Shown here one piece after another: positions 1-6,503 of a DNA stretch of 8,736 nt. The notes under the pieces are model-generated. The model worked only from the letters and a program-made list of their open reading frames with translations. It did no database searches and was not told where the DNA came from. A program made the translations under genes and the position numbers. Every line of letters begins with the position of its first letter. The stretch's first letter is position 1. Source of the stretch: an uncultured Oscillibacter sp. (lineage in GTDB: Bacteria > Bacillota > Clostridia > Oscillospirales > Oscillospiraceae); contig URTS01000078.1 of assembly GCA_900550685.1 (NCBI GenBank), positions 1 through 8,736 on the forward strand, given 5' to 3'.

Positions 1-444
1 GGGGGCCGCGATGGGCCCCCCCGCCTCCCGGATGATGGCCAGCGTCACCTGATGGTCCGGGCAGCGGACGCCCACGGTGTCCAGCCCGGCGGTGGTGGCG
101 TCAGGCACCACCTTTTTCCGCTTCAGAATCATGGTCAGGGGACCCGGCCAGAACTTCCGGGCCAGGGTGTATGCCAGGGGCGGCACATCCTGGCAGTACC
201 GGGGCAGCCACTGGGGGCCCGGCACATGGATGATGAGGGGGTTGTCCTGGGGACGGCCCTTTGCCTCAAAGATCTTATGGACCGCTTCCTCGTCCAGGGC
301 GTTGGCTCCCAGGCCGTAAACGGTTTCCGTGGGGATGGCTACCAGCCCTCCCTGCCGCAGAATATCCGCCGCTGCGGAGATCTGATCTTCAATGATCTTC
401 TGCTGACCCTTGGTATCCCGCAGGTCAAAATATCGTGTGTGCAT
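1..444 (-). CDS. tsaC: L-threonylcarbamoyladenylate synthase (TsaC/Sua5/YwlC family), 3' end outside window
   Basis: Cytosolic enzyme that makes threonylcarbamoyl-AMP from threonine, bicarbonate and ATP, the first step of t6A formation at position 37 of tRNAs reading ANN codons. The first 148 codons are visible, open to the left edge. Family motifs are clear: PTETVYGLGANA (about residues 38-49), KIFEAKGRPQDNPLI (57-71), FWPGPLT (98-104), VGVRCPDH (124-131), and the final residues PIAAP beginning the conserved PIAAPSAN motif. The ATG at 444 is preceded by GTGAGGCG and AAAAGG; no in-frame start lies between it and the prfA stop. It follows prfA by 41 nt and is probably co-transcribed. Because the 3' end is missing I cannot tell a short TsaC-type protein (about 200 aa) from a long Sua5/YwlC type (about 340 aa) with the extra C-terminal domain. 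The N-terminus resembles Bacillus YwlC. Function is well supported. Confidence 0.93.
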   Translation of the reverse strand, partial: MHTRYFDLRDTKGQQKIIEDQISAAADILRQGGLVAIPTETVYGLGANALDEEAVHKIFEAKGRPQDNPLIIHVPGPQWLPRYCQDVPPLAYTLARKFWPGPLTMILKRKKVVPDATTAGLDTVGVRCPDHQVTLAIIREAGGPIAAP

Positions 445-467
445 CCTTTTCGCCTCACATATTCTAT

Positions 468-481
468 CCGGGTCGCCCCGG
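468..481 (-). other. GC-only hairpin with GCGA (GNRA) tetraloop between prfA and tsaC
   Basis: On the transcribed strand CCGGG-GCGA-CCCGG forms a perfect 5-bp stem with a GNRA-class tetraloop, 4 nt after the prfA stop codon. No U-tract follows, so it does not look like an intrinsic terminator. A role in mRNA stability or processing between the two cistrons is conceivable. Such a short stem can also occur by chance in GC-rich DNA. Confidence 0.35.
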
Positions 482-485
482 TCCT

Positions 486-1550
486 TTACGCTTCCTGTCC
501 CTGTCTCAGTCTCTCCGCCTGATCCGCCGTGACCAGCGCGTCGATGAGCTCGTCCAGGCCGCCGTCCATAATGGCGTCGATCTTGTAGAGCGTCAGGCCG
601 ATGCGGTGGTCCGTCACCCGGCCCTGGGGAAAGTTATAGGTACGGATCCGCTGGGAGCGGTCGCCGCTGCCCACCTGGCTGCGGCGCTCCGCGTCATAGG
701 CGCTCTCCCGCTTCTCCCGCTCCGCCTCATACAGCCGGGAGGCCAGCAGCCGCATGGCCTTTTCCCGATTCTGGAACTGGCTCCGCTCCTCCTGGCACTC
801 GGCCACCATACCGGTGGGCTTGTGGATCAGCCGCACGGCGGAGGAGGTCTTGTTGACGTGCTGTCCGCCGGCGCCGCTGGCCCGGTAGACCTGCATCTCA
901 ATGTCGGCAGGATTCAGCTCCACATCCACCGGCTCCATCTCCGGCAGCACCGCCACCGTGGCGGCGCTGGTGTGGATACGGCCGCCGGATTCCGTCTCCG
1001 GCACCCGCTGGACCCGGTGGACCCCGGATTCAAATTTCAGCCGGGACCAGGCCCCCTCGCCCTCGATGACGGCGGAGCACTCCTTCACGCCCCCCAGCTC
1101 CGTTTCGCTGATGCTGGCGATTTCAAGCTTCCAGCCGTGATTTTCCGCGTACATGGTGTACATCCGCAGAAGCGAATGGGCAAAGAGGGCGCTTTCCTCT
1201 CCCCCGACGCCGCCCCGGATCTCCAGGATCACGTTCCGGTCATCGTTGGGGTCTTTCGGCAGCAGAAGGATGGTGAGTTTTTCCTTTAAGGCTTCCAACT
1301 CCACCTTAGCTTCCGCCAGCTCCTCCTGGGCCATCTCCTTCATCTCCGGGTCGTGGAGCAGTTCCTCCGCCTCCCGGCGGCGGGCCTCCGCATCCCGGTA
1401 GGCCCGGTAGGCCTCCACCACCGGGAACAATTCCTTCAGTTCCCGGTTCACCTGGCGCAGCTTTTCCGCGTCGCCGTAGACCTTTGGATCTCCCAGCTGG
1501 GTCTCCAGATCCTCGTACCGGAGGTCCAGGGCCTTCAATTTTTCAAGCAT
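486..1550 (-). CDS. prfA: Peptide chain release factor 1 (RF1)
   Basis: Class-I release factor that reads UAA and UAG in the ribosomal A site and triggers hydrolysis of peptidyl-tRNA. The 354-aa length is normal for bacterial RF1. The GGQ catalytic motif is at residues 228-230 within SGAGGQHVNKTSSAVRL. The tripeptide anticodon region reads PET at 184-186 (RVPETESGG), the PxT form of RF1 rather than the SPF of RF2. A charged helical N-terminal domain (about 1-100) precedes it, and GGVGGEESALFA lies at about 113-124. The ATG at 1550 has a good Shine-Dalgarno (AAGGAGAGG, 8 nt from the AGGAG core to ATG), but that site sits inside a predicted hairpin. It lies 39 nt after the flavodoxin stop and 41 nt before tsaC. 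The RF methyltransferase gene prmC, often adjacent to prfA in Firmicutes, is not on either side. There is no sign of damage. Confidence 0.98.
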   Translation of the reverse strand: MLEKLKALDLRYEDLETQLGDPKVYGDAEKLRQVNRELKELFPVVEAYRAYRDAEARRREAEELLHDPEMKEMAQEELAEAKVELEALKEKLTILLLPKDPNDDRNVILEIRGGVGGEESALFAHSLLRMYTMYAENHGWKLEIASISETELGGVKECSAVIEGEGAWSRLKFESGVHRVQRVPETESGGRIHTSAATVAVLPEMEPVDVELNPADIEMQVYRASGAGGQHVNKTSSAVRLIHKPTGMVAECQEERSQFQNREKAMRLLASRLYEAEREKRESAYDAERRSQVGSGDRSQRIRTYNFPQGRVTDHRIGLTLYKIDAIMDGGLDELIDALVTADQAERLRQGQEA

Positions 1551-1556
1551 GACTAC

Positions 1557-1586
1557 CTCTCCTTTTTCATTGATAGAAAAAGAGAG
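1557..1586 (-). promoter_or_regulatory. Hairpin covering the prfA ribosome binding site
   Basis: On the transcribed strand, CTCTCTTTTTC (1586-1576) can pair with GAAAAAGGAGAG (1568-1557): 11 base pairs with one bulged G and a 7-nt loop (TATCAAT). The 3' arm contains most of the prfA Shine-Dalgarno (AGGAGAGG), so folding would hide it. The structure begins 3 nt after the flavodoxin stop codon, so ribosomes finishing that gene could melt it. It could therefore couple prfA translation to the upstream gene. The pairing is seen in the sequence; the regulatory role is inference. The A/U-rich inner half makes the stem only moderately stable. Confidence 0.45.
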
Positions 1587-1589
1587 CCG

Positions 1590-2081
1590 CTACGCCTTGG
1601 TATCCAGAATCTCCCGGATCTGCCGCAAAAATTCCTCCTGCCAGAAGGTATGGCCCACATGGCCCACCCGGAGGGACGTGGCCGCCCGGTGGGGCTTGGC
1701 CGTGTACAGGTCCATCTGGCGGTAAATATCCTCACATTTGTGTTCGCTGCCCCGGGTCAGCACATAGGCCACCCGGTCCAGTTCCTTGCCGTGCTGCTTC
1801 AGAAAGCTGCGCACCACGCTGCTGCACCGGCCCGCCCACACAGGGGTGCCGATGATGACCAGGCGGTAATTTTCCAGCTTCCGCTCCGTCTCCACTGGCA
1901 GCGCCGCAGGGCAGTCCCGCTTCACGGCGTCCAGACCGCTGCGCAGCCAGCCCCGCAGGCCGCCCCGCTCTACACCGTCACTGATTGCCACCAATTCGGC
2001 ATCCAGCTCCGCAGCAATGGCCTTCATGACCTTTTTCGTATTTCCCGACCGGGAATAGTAGACGCAAAGTACGTCCCGCAT
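1590..2081 (-). CDS. Flavodoxin family protein
   Basis: Small soluble FMN-binding fold protein, 163 aa, probably a cytosolic electron carrier or NAD(P)H/flavin redox partner. The N-terminal beta strand followed by YSRSGNT (residues 9-15) is the classical FMN phosphate-binding loop, and GTPVWAG (78-84) is the second flavin-contacting loop. No signal peptide, membrane segment or iron-sulfur cysteine motif is present. Length fits the short-chain flavodoxin-like group. The ATG at 2081 has a good Shine-Dalgarno (AGAGGTGA). The gene starts 17 nt after the ABC-F stop and precedes prfA, so it is probably in the same transcript. Its physiological partner cannot be read from the neighbours, which concern cell wall and translation. 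It might be a general flavodoxin-fold oxidoreductase or a protoporphyrinogen-oxidase-like (HemG-type) protein; I cannot decide between these. Confidence 0.88.
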   Translation of the reverse strand: MRDVLCVYYSRSGNTKKVMKAIAAELDAELVAISDGVERGGLRGWLRSGLDAVKRDCPAALPVETERKLENYRLVIIGTPVWAGRCSSVVRSFLKQHGKELDRVAYVLTRGSEHKCEDIYRQMDLYTAKPHRAATSLRVGHVGHTFWQEEFLRQIREILDTKA

Positions 2082-2098
2082 ACTGTCACCTCTGTTTC

Positions 2099-4003
2099 TT
2101 ATCCCTCGCCTGCCGCCTCGCTGAGTTCCTCCCAGCGGAGGTACAGGGCATCCAACTCCGCCTGGGCGGCATCCTTATCCGCCACCAGGGTGTTGAGCTT
2201 TTCATAGTCGCAGGCGTTGGCCTCCATGTCGGCATCCAGGGCCGCGATGCGCTCCTCCGCCTTGGCGATGTCCCGCTCGCAGATGGTCAGCTGCCGCCGG
2301 GCCGCCTGCTGGGCCCGGTCGCCCCGGGCCGGTTTCTCTGTAACCGTTTTCTCCTTTACAGACTTTGGAATTTCTTGTTTTTCCGCTTCCTCCTGGGCCT
2401 TTACCTGCCGGTACTGGGCAAAGCCCATGGGATAGTCGGTGATGGTGCCGTTGGCCACCTCCCAAATACGGGTGGCGAAGCGGTTGATGAAGTACCGGTC
2501 ATGGCTGACGAAGAGCAGCGTGCCGTCATAGGCCTCCACTGCCTCCTCGATCCATTCCCGGGATGCAATGTCCAGATGGTTGGTAGGCTCGTCCAGGATC
2601 AGAAAGTTGATCTCGTCGTCCATCAGCATGCACAGCCGCAGGCGGCTCTGTTCGCCGCCGGAGAGGACGGACACCGGCTTCAAAACATCCTCCCCCCGGA
2701 AATCGTAAGCCGCCAGACGGTTCCGGGCAGACTGGGCGGAAATGCCCCGCTTGGCCGCCATCATATTTTCCACCAGGTTCCAGTCCGGATGATCAAAGTG
2801 GATGATCTGGGGCAGATAGGCCATTTTCACCTGGGGCCCCAACCGGATGCGGCCGCTGTCCGGATACACCTCATCCACGATCATTTTGATCAGGGTGGAT
2901 TTTCCGGTGCCGTTGTCGCCGATGAGGGCGATGCGCTCGCCCCCCTCCACCTTCAGGGAGATGCCCTCAAAGAGCTTCTTTTCCCCAAAGGACTTGCTGA
3001 GGCTCCGGATGCCCAGCACCTCGTCCCCGTGGAACTCCGCGGCGGTGAAGCGGGCGTCCATCTTCCGGGCCTTGGTGGGCTTGGCGGTGGTGCGCATCCG
3101 CTCAATGCGGCGCTCCATGGAGATGGCCCGGCGGTAGGTCTTGTCCATGCCCTGGAAGGCCCACATCCGCAGCTGCTCCGCCGATTTTTCCAGCTGGGCG
3201 ATCTTGGCCTGTTCCTTTTCGTACTGCTTCATCCGCTCCTGATAGCGGTGCTCCTTCTCCACAGCGTAAAAGCTGTAATTGCCGGAGTAGAACTCCGCCT
3301 TGCCGTTTTCGATCTCAATGACCCGGGTCACGGAGCGGTCCAGGAAGTAGCGGTCATGGGAGATGGCCACCACGGTGCCCCGGAACTTCTGGATGTAGTT
3401 CTCCAGCCACTCGGTGGCGTGGAGGTCCAGGTGGTTGGTGGGCTCGTCCAGCAGCAGGATATCTGTGTCCTCCAGGATCAGGCGGCCCAGGTTCACCCGG
3501 GTCTTTTCCCCGCCGGAGAGCTGGTCGAATAAACGGCCCCGCATATCATCGGAAATGGACAGGCCGTTTGCCACCTTGCTGATGGCTACGTCCGTATCGT
3601 ATCCGCCGAACACCTCAAACCGCTCGGAGAGGCTGCCGTACCGCTTCAAAAGGGCCGGGTCCGTCTCCCCCGCCGCCATGCGGCCCGCCAGCTCTTCCAT
3701 TTCAGCCGCCAGGGCATGGAGCCGCCCAAAGGCGGAGCGGAGCACATCGTCCACCGTGTACCCCGCCGGGTACACCGGGATCTGGGAGATCAAACCCATC
3801 CGGTGGCCCGGCGCAATGGTCACGGTGCCCTCATCGTAGTCCAGTTCTCCCGTCAGTATTTTGAACAAGGTGGACTTGCCTGCGCCGTTTTTGCCCAGCA
3901 GGCCCACCCGCTGGCCCTGGTCGATCTGAAAGGTGACGCCGTCCAGAATATTGTGCCCCACCTCAAAGGACTTCACCAGGCCATTGACTTGAATCTCAAT
4001 CAT
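2099..4003 (-). CDS. ABC-F family ATP-binding protein, YdiF-like
   Basis: Tandem-ATPase protein (634 aa) without membrane segments, so not a transporter; ABC-F members act on ribosomes as translation factors or antibiotic-protection proteins. Domain 1: Walker A GKNGAGKST (37-45), signature LSGGEKTR (162-169), Walker B ILLLDEP (182-188), H-loop His216. An interdomain linker rich in Lys/Arg/Glu spans about 240-325. Domain 2: Walker A GDNGTGKST (362-370), signature LSGGEQSR (447-454), Walker B FLILDEP (467-473), H-loop His501. A charged coiled-coil tail occupies about 560-630. The layout, the tail and stretches such as EDVLKPV and LLFVSHDRYFINR are close to Bacillus YdiF as I remember it, suggesting a housekeeping factor rather than a Vga/Lsa/OptrA-type resistance protein. 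Its ATG overlaps the murF stop by 8 nt with only a weak Shine-Dalgarno, pointing to translational coupling. All ATPase motifs are intact. Confidence 0.95.
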   Translation of the reverse strand: MIEIQVNGLVKSFEVGHNILDGVTFQIDQGQRVGLLGKNGAGKSTLFKILTGELDYDEGTVTIAPGHRMGLISQIPVYPAGYTVDDVLRSAFGRLHALAAEMEELAGRMAAGETDPALLKRYGSLSERFEVFGGYDTDVAISKVANGLSISDDMRGRLFDQLSGGEKTRVNLGRLILEDTDILLLDEPTNHLDLHATEWLENYIQKFRGTVVAISHDRYFLDRSVTRVIEIENGKAEFYSGNYSFYAVEKEHRYQERMKQYEKEQAKIAQLEKSAEQLRMWAFQGMDKTYRRAISMERRIERMRTTAKPTKARKMDARFTAAEFHGDEVLGIRSLSKSFGEKKLFEGISLKVEGGERIALIGDNGTGKSTLIKMIVDEVYPDSGRIRLGPQVKMAYLPQIIHFDHPDWNLVENMMAAKRGISAQSARNRLAAYDFRGEDVLKPVSVLSGGEQSRLRLCMLMDDEINFLILDEPTNHLDIASREWIEEAVEAYDGTLLFVSHDRYFINRFATRIWEVANGTITDYPMGFAQYRQVKAQEEAEKQEIPKSVKEKTVTEKPARGDRAQQAARRQLTICERDIAKAEERIAALDADMEANACDYEKLNTLVADKDAAQAELDALYLRWEELSEAAGEG

Positions 4004-5369
4004 AGGTTTTCTTCAGCGCTTCCACAAGGGCCTCAAACCGCATGGCATGAGACGCCTTGATGAGCATACTGGTGTTGGGCTGCAATTGCTCCTTCACCGT
4101 CTGCAAAGCTTCCTCCTTGGTGGCAAAGTGCACCACGTCGCCGCCGCTCATGGCGGCGCCGTCCGCAATGCGCACGGCCTTTTCGCCGATGGCAATGACA
4201 AAATCGATGCCCAGCATGGCCGCCAGGGCACCGGCGTTGAAGTGGGCCTGGTCCGTCAGGTCCCCCAATTCGCCCATGTCGCCCAGGACCGCCACCCGGC
4301 GCTCGCAGTCCGTGCGGCCCAGGACCTCCAGCGCCGCCGTGACGGACTGGGGGTTGGCGTTGTAGCAGTCGTCCAGCAGGACCCGACCCTCCGGCATCCG
4401 GATAACGTGCATCCGGGAGCCTGTGGGCTCATAGGCCGCCACGCCCCGGATGATCTCCTCCCGGCTGAGGCCCAGTTCCTCGCCCACGGCCACCGCCATG
4501 GAGGCGGAATAGGCCATGTGCTCGCCGGGGGCCGGGATGCTCAGAGCGTAGGTATCCTTAGGGGTGGTCACGGTGCAGGTGATGCCGTCCACACCGTGGT
4601 CCACGATATCATAGATCCGCACCTGGCAGTGCTCGCTCTGGCCGCAGCGGACGATCCGCTGGGGCAGAGTCACGGTATCCAGCAGGGCGTCGTCTCCGTT
4701 CAGGACCGCCAGGCCGTTTTCCTTCAGATGGTCAAAGATCTCGCACTTGGCCTTCAGGATGCCCTCCCGGCTGCCCAGGTACTCGATGTGGGCGTCGCCG
4801 ATGTTGGAGATCACGGCGATGTCCGGCCGCACCATGGCCCCCAGATACTCGATCTCACCGAAGTGGTTCATGCCCGTTTCGATCACCGCCGCCTGGTGCT
4901 CCGGGGCCAGGCCCAGCAGGGTCAGGGGCGTACCGATGTCGTTATTGAAATTCTCCGGGGTCTTGAGGACGTTCAGCTTCGCCTCCAGCACGGCGGCGAT
5001 CATTTCCTTCGTGGTGGTTTTGCCCACGCTGCCGGTGATCTGCACGAAGGGGATCTGAAATTTGTCCCGGTAGGCGGAGGCCAGGTCCCGCAGGGCCAGA
5101 CGAGTATCCGCTACCTTGATGTAGAACTTATCCGGACGGATATTCTGGGGCAGCTTGGCGCACAGGCACCCTGCCGCACCGGCGTCCAGCGCCGCGTCGA
5201 TAAACTGGTGGCCGTCGAACTTCTCCCCCACCCAGGGCAGGAATAGGCAGCCGGGAATGATCTTCCGGCTGTCCGTGGACACGGCGCTCACCGCCGGGAC
5301 CTGGTCGCTGGGATTCCACCAGACGCCCTTCACTGCGGACACGATCTCTGTTACAGTCATTGGCTGCAT
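3996..5369 (-). CDS. murF: UDP-N-acetylmuramoyl-tripeptide--D-alanyl-D-alanine ligase
   Basis: Cytosolic Mur ligase that uses ATP to join D-Ala-D-Ala to UDP-MurNAc-tripeptide, completing the pentapeptide precursor. At 457 aa it has the usual MurF length. The N-terminal substrate domain (about 1-105) includes STDSRKIIPGCLF. The ATP loop is ITGSVGKTTTKE (111-122). ENFNNDIGTPLTLL (139-152), ETGMNHFGEIEYL (164-176), SNIGDAHIEYLGSREGI (188-204) and DDCYNANPQSV (333-343) are typical of MurF. The C-terminal IKASHAMRFE (437-446) matches the usual KGSR-x-M-x-x-E region with Gly and Arg changed. The start at 5369 is supported by GAGGAG 8 nt upstream; a second Met at codon 4 has less ideal spacing. It lies 4 nt after ddl, whose product is its substrate, and its own stop overlaps the ABC-F start. 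Confidence 0.97.
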   Translation of the reverse strand: MQPMTVTEIVSAVKGVWWNPSDQVPAVSAVSTDSRKIIPGCLFLPWVGEKFDGHQFIDAALDAGAAGCLCAKLPQNIRPDKFYIKVADTRLALRDLASAYRDKFQIPFVQITGSVGKTTTKEMIAAVLEAKLNVLKTPENFNNDIGTPLTLLGLAPEHQAAVIETGMNHFGEIEYLGAMVRPDIAVISNIGDAHIEYLGSREGILKAKCEIFDHLKENGLAVLNGDDALLDTVTLPQRIVRCGQSEHCQVRIYDIVDHGVDGITCTVTTPKDTYALSIPAPGEHMAYSASMAVAVGEELGLSREEIIRGVAAYEPTGSRMHVIRMPEGRVLLDDCYNANPQSVTAALEVLGRTDCERRVAVLGDMGELGDLTDQAHFNAGALAAMLGIDFVIAIGEKAVRIADGAAMSGGDVVHFATKEEALQTVKEQLQPNTSMLIKASHAMRFEALVEALKKTYD

Positions 5370-5373
5370 ATGT

Positions 5374-6426
5374 TTATCTCCTCTTGATTTTCAGGGACTG
5401 CTGCACGATCTCCTCGCACAGGTCGTCATAGCTGATGCCCACCGCGGCGGCCTCCTTGGGCACGAAGCTGGTGGGGGTCATGCCCGGCAGGGAGTTGGCC
5501 TCCAGGCACCAGAGGTTCCCCTCAGCGTCCAGGATCATATCCGTCCGGGAATAGACGGCCAGCCCCAGGGCCTTATGGACCCGCAGGGCCATCTCGCCCA
5601 CGGCCCTGGCCTGCTCCTCCGTCAGCTCCGCGGGGCACACCTCTTTGGCGCCGCCCGCCTGATACTTGGCTTCATAGTCAAAGTTCTCCACACTGGGGAA
5701 CGTCTCCACCGCAGGCAGATACCGGTCCCCCAGCACGGCGTTGGTCAGCTCCCGGCCATAGACCCGCTGCTCCACCAGCACCCGGTCCGTATAGGCCCGC
5801 ACCTGGTGCAGCGCGTCCGCCAGCTCCGCCCGGTCCTTGGGCAGGTACACCCCCAAAGAGGACCCGCCGGTGGGGGCCTTCACCACACAGGGCATGGGCA
5901 AGGTTTCCGCCAGATGGGGAATTTCCTCCTCGGTATAGGTCAGCGCCTGCCACTTGGGGTTGGGAATGCCGTTGGCGTCCATCATCTGCTTGGAGGCGAT
6001 CTTATCCATGGCGATGGCGGAGCCTAAGTAACCGGCCCCTGTGTAGGGCACGCCCAGCAGGTCCAACGCCGCCTGGATGCGTCCGTCCTCGCCGTCCATG
6101 CCGTGAAGGCCCAGGAACACCACGTCCGCCAGGCGGCAGATGTCCAACACATGGGGGCCGATGCGGCTGGGGCTCTGGTCCGGACGGCTGCGGCGCACCG
6201 CTTCCAGGTCCGGGGCCTGGACCGTGATCTTCACGTCCGGGCACAGGCCGTCCGGCGCGTCAAAGAGGGCGTTCAGGTCCGCCGGGGGATTTTCAAGGCC
6301 CATGAACATATCCACCAGGATGGCCTGGTGGCCCTTGCGGCGGAGAGCCTGGCACACGCCGGTGCCGGACACCAGGGAGACCGTCCGCTCCGTGGAGATG
6401 CCGCCGGCCAAAACAACGATTTTCAT
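5374..6426 (-). CDS. ddl: D-alanine--D-alanine ligase
   Basis: Cytosolic ATP-grasp enzyme that condenses two D-alanines to D-Ala-D-Ala, the substrate of MurF encoded next. It has 350 aa, in the normal range. Motifs in order: LAGGISTERTVSLVSG (6-21) with the conserved Glu13 of the first D-Ala site; LHGMDGEDGRIQ (107-118); AMDKIASKQMM (139-149); the ATP-binding loop VVKAPTGGSSLG (181-192); VEQRVYGRE (218-226); YEAKY (251-255); SRTDMI (293-298); and LEANSLPGMTPTSF (308-321). The Tyr in EAKY, where VanA-type D-Ala-D-Lac ligases differ, favours D-Ala-D-Ala specificity. Two motifs deviate slightly from the usual KPA-xx-GSS and NT-x-PGMT. The ATG at 6426 has GAAAGG at a long 12-nt spacing; a mini-ORF ends across this start. 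First gene of the operon, behind a TATAAT promoter. Confidence 0.96.
   Translation of the reverse strand: MKIVVLAGGISTERTVSLVSGTGVCQALRRKGHQAILVDMFMGLENPPADLNALFDAPDGLCPDVKITVQAPDLEAVRRSRPDQSPSRIGPHVLDICRLADVVFLGLHGMDGEDGRIQAALDLLGVPYTGAGYLGSAIAMDKIASKQMMDANGIPNPKWQALTYTEEEIPHLAETLPMPCVVKAPTGGSSLGVYLPKDRAELADALHQVRAYTDRVLVEQRVYGRELTNAVLGDRYLPAVETFPSVENFDYEAKYQAGGAKEVCPAELTEEQARAVGEMALRVHKALGLAVYSRTDMILDAEGNLWCLEANSLPGMTPTSFVPKEAAAVGISYDDLCEEIVQQSLKIKRR
5376..5385 (-). promoter_or_regulatory. murF Shine-Dalgarno embedded in the end of ddl
   Basis: The sequence AAGAGGAGAT just upstream of murF is made of the last codons of ddl (Lys-Arg-Arg) and the first base of its stop. The GAGGAG core is 8 nt from the murF ATG, ideal spacing, and fixes the start at 5369. 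Ribosomes ending ddl translation would stop on top of the murF initiation site. Confidence 0.8.
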
Positions 6427-6467
6427 GGAAAATCAGAACCTTTCTTATTGCAATTCGTAATGGGCAT
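6423..6467 (-). CDS. Possible 14-codon leader ORF overlapping the ddl start (speculative)
   Basis: An ATG at 6467 opens a 14-codon frame (MPITNCNKKGSDFP) whose TGA stop overlaps the ddl ATG as ATGA, the arrangement used for termination-reinitiation. The predicted transcription start is near 6470, so this ORF would be nearly leaderless, with no Shine-Dalgarno. No run of one amino acid is seen, so a classical amino-acid attenuator is unlikely. Short ORFs occur easily by chance, so confidence is low. The exact ATGA overlap and the poor spacing of ddl's own Shine-Dalgarno are the reasons for listing it. Confidence 0.25.
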   Translation of the reverse strand: MPITNCNKKGSDFP

Positions 6468-6476
6468 ATCGATACT

Positions 6477-6503
6477 ATTATAATCTGAGTTAGTTTAGCA
6501 CAA
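6477..6503 (-). promoter_or_regulatory. Probable sigma-A type promoter for the ddl operon
   Basis: A perfect -10 hexamer TATAAT lies at 6482-6477 on the minus strand, 51 bases before the ddl ATG. The best -35 candidates are weak: TTGTGC (6503-6498) with a 15-bp spacer, or TTTGTG (6504-6499) with 16 bp. The surrounding AT-rich patch stands out from the GC-rich coding DNA. Transcription would begin near 6470 and run into ddl. The -10 is seen directly; promoter activity is inferred. Confidence 0.6.

Noticed and set aside
435..1289. A 284-codon open frame on the plus strand opposite prfA
   Set aside because: Antisense shadow of prfA; it begins inside tsaC and has no credible product.
2375..3532. 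A 385-codon open frame on the plus strand opposite the ABC-F gene
   Set aside because: Antisense shadow of the ABC-F coding sequence with low-complexity composition and no domain.
2099..4003. Antibiotic-resistance ABC-F (Vga, Lsa, OptrA type)
   Set aside because: The domain layout, linker and C-terminal coiled coil look like the housekeeping YdiF type and the gene sits within a core operon, so a resistance call is not supported.
4047..5246. A 399-codon open frame on the plus strand opposite murF
   Set aside because: It is fully antisense to a clear MurF with all its motifs, and its translation is rich in His, Gly, Gln and Val without any recognisable domain, as expected from third-position GC bias of the real gene.
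5374..6426. Vancomycin-resistance D-Ala-D-Lac or D-Ala-D-Ser ligase
   Set aside because: The EAKY tyrosine typical of D-Ala-D-Ala ligases is present, and no vanH, vanX or vanRS-like genes are nearby.
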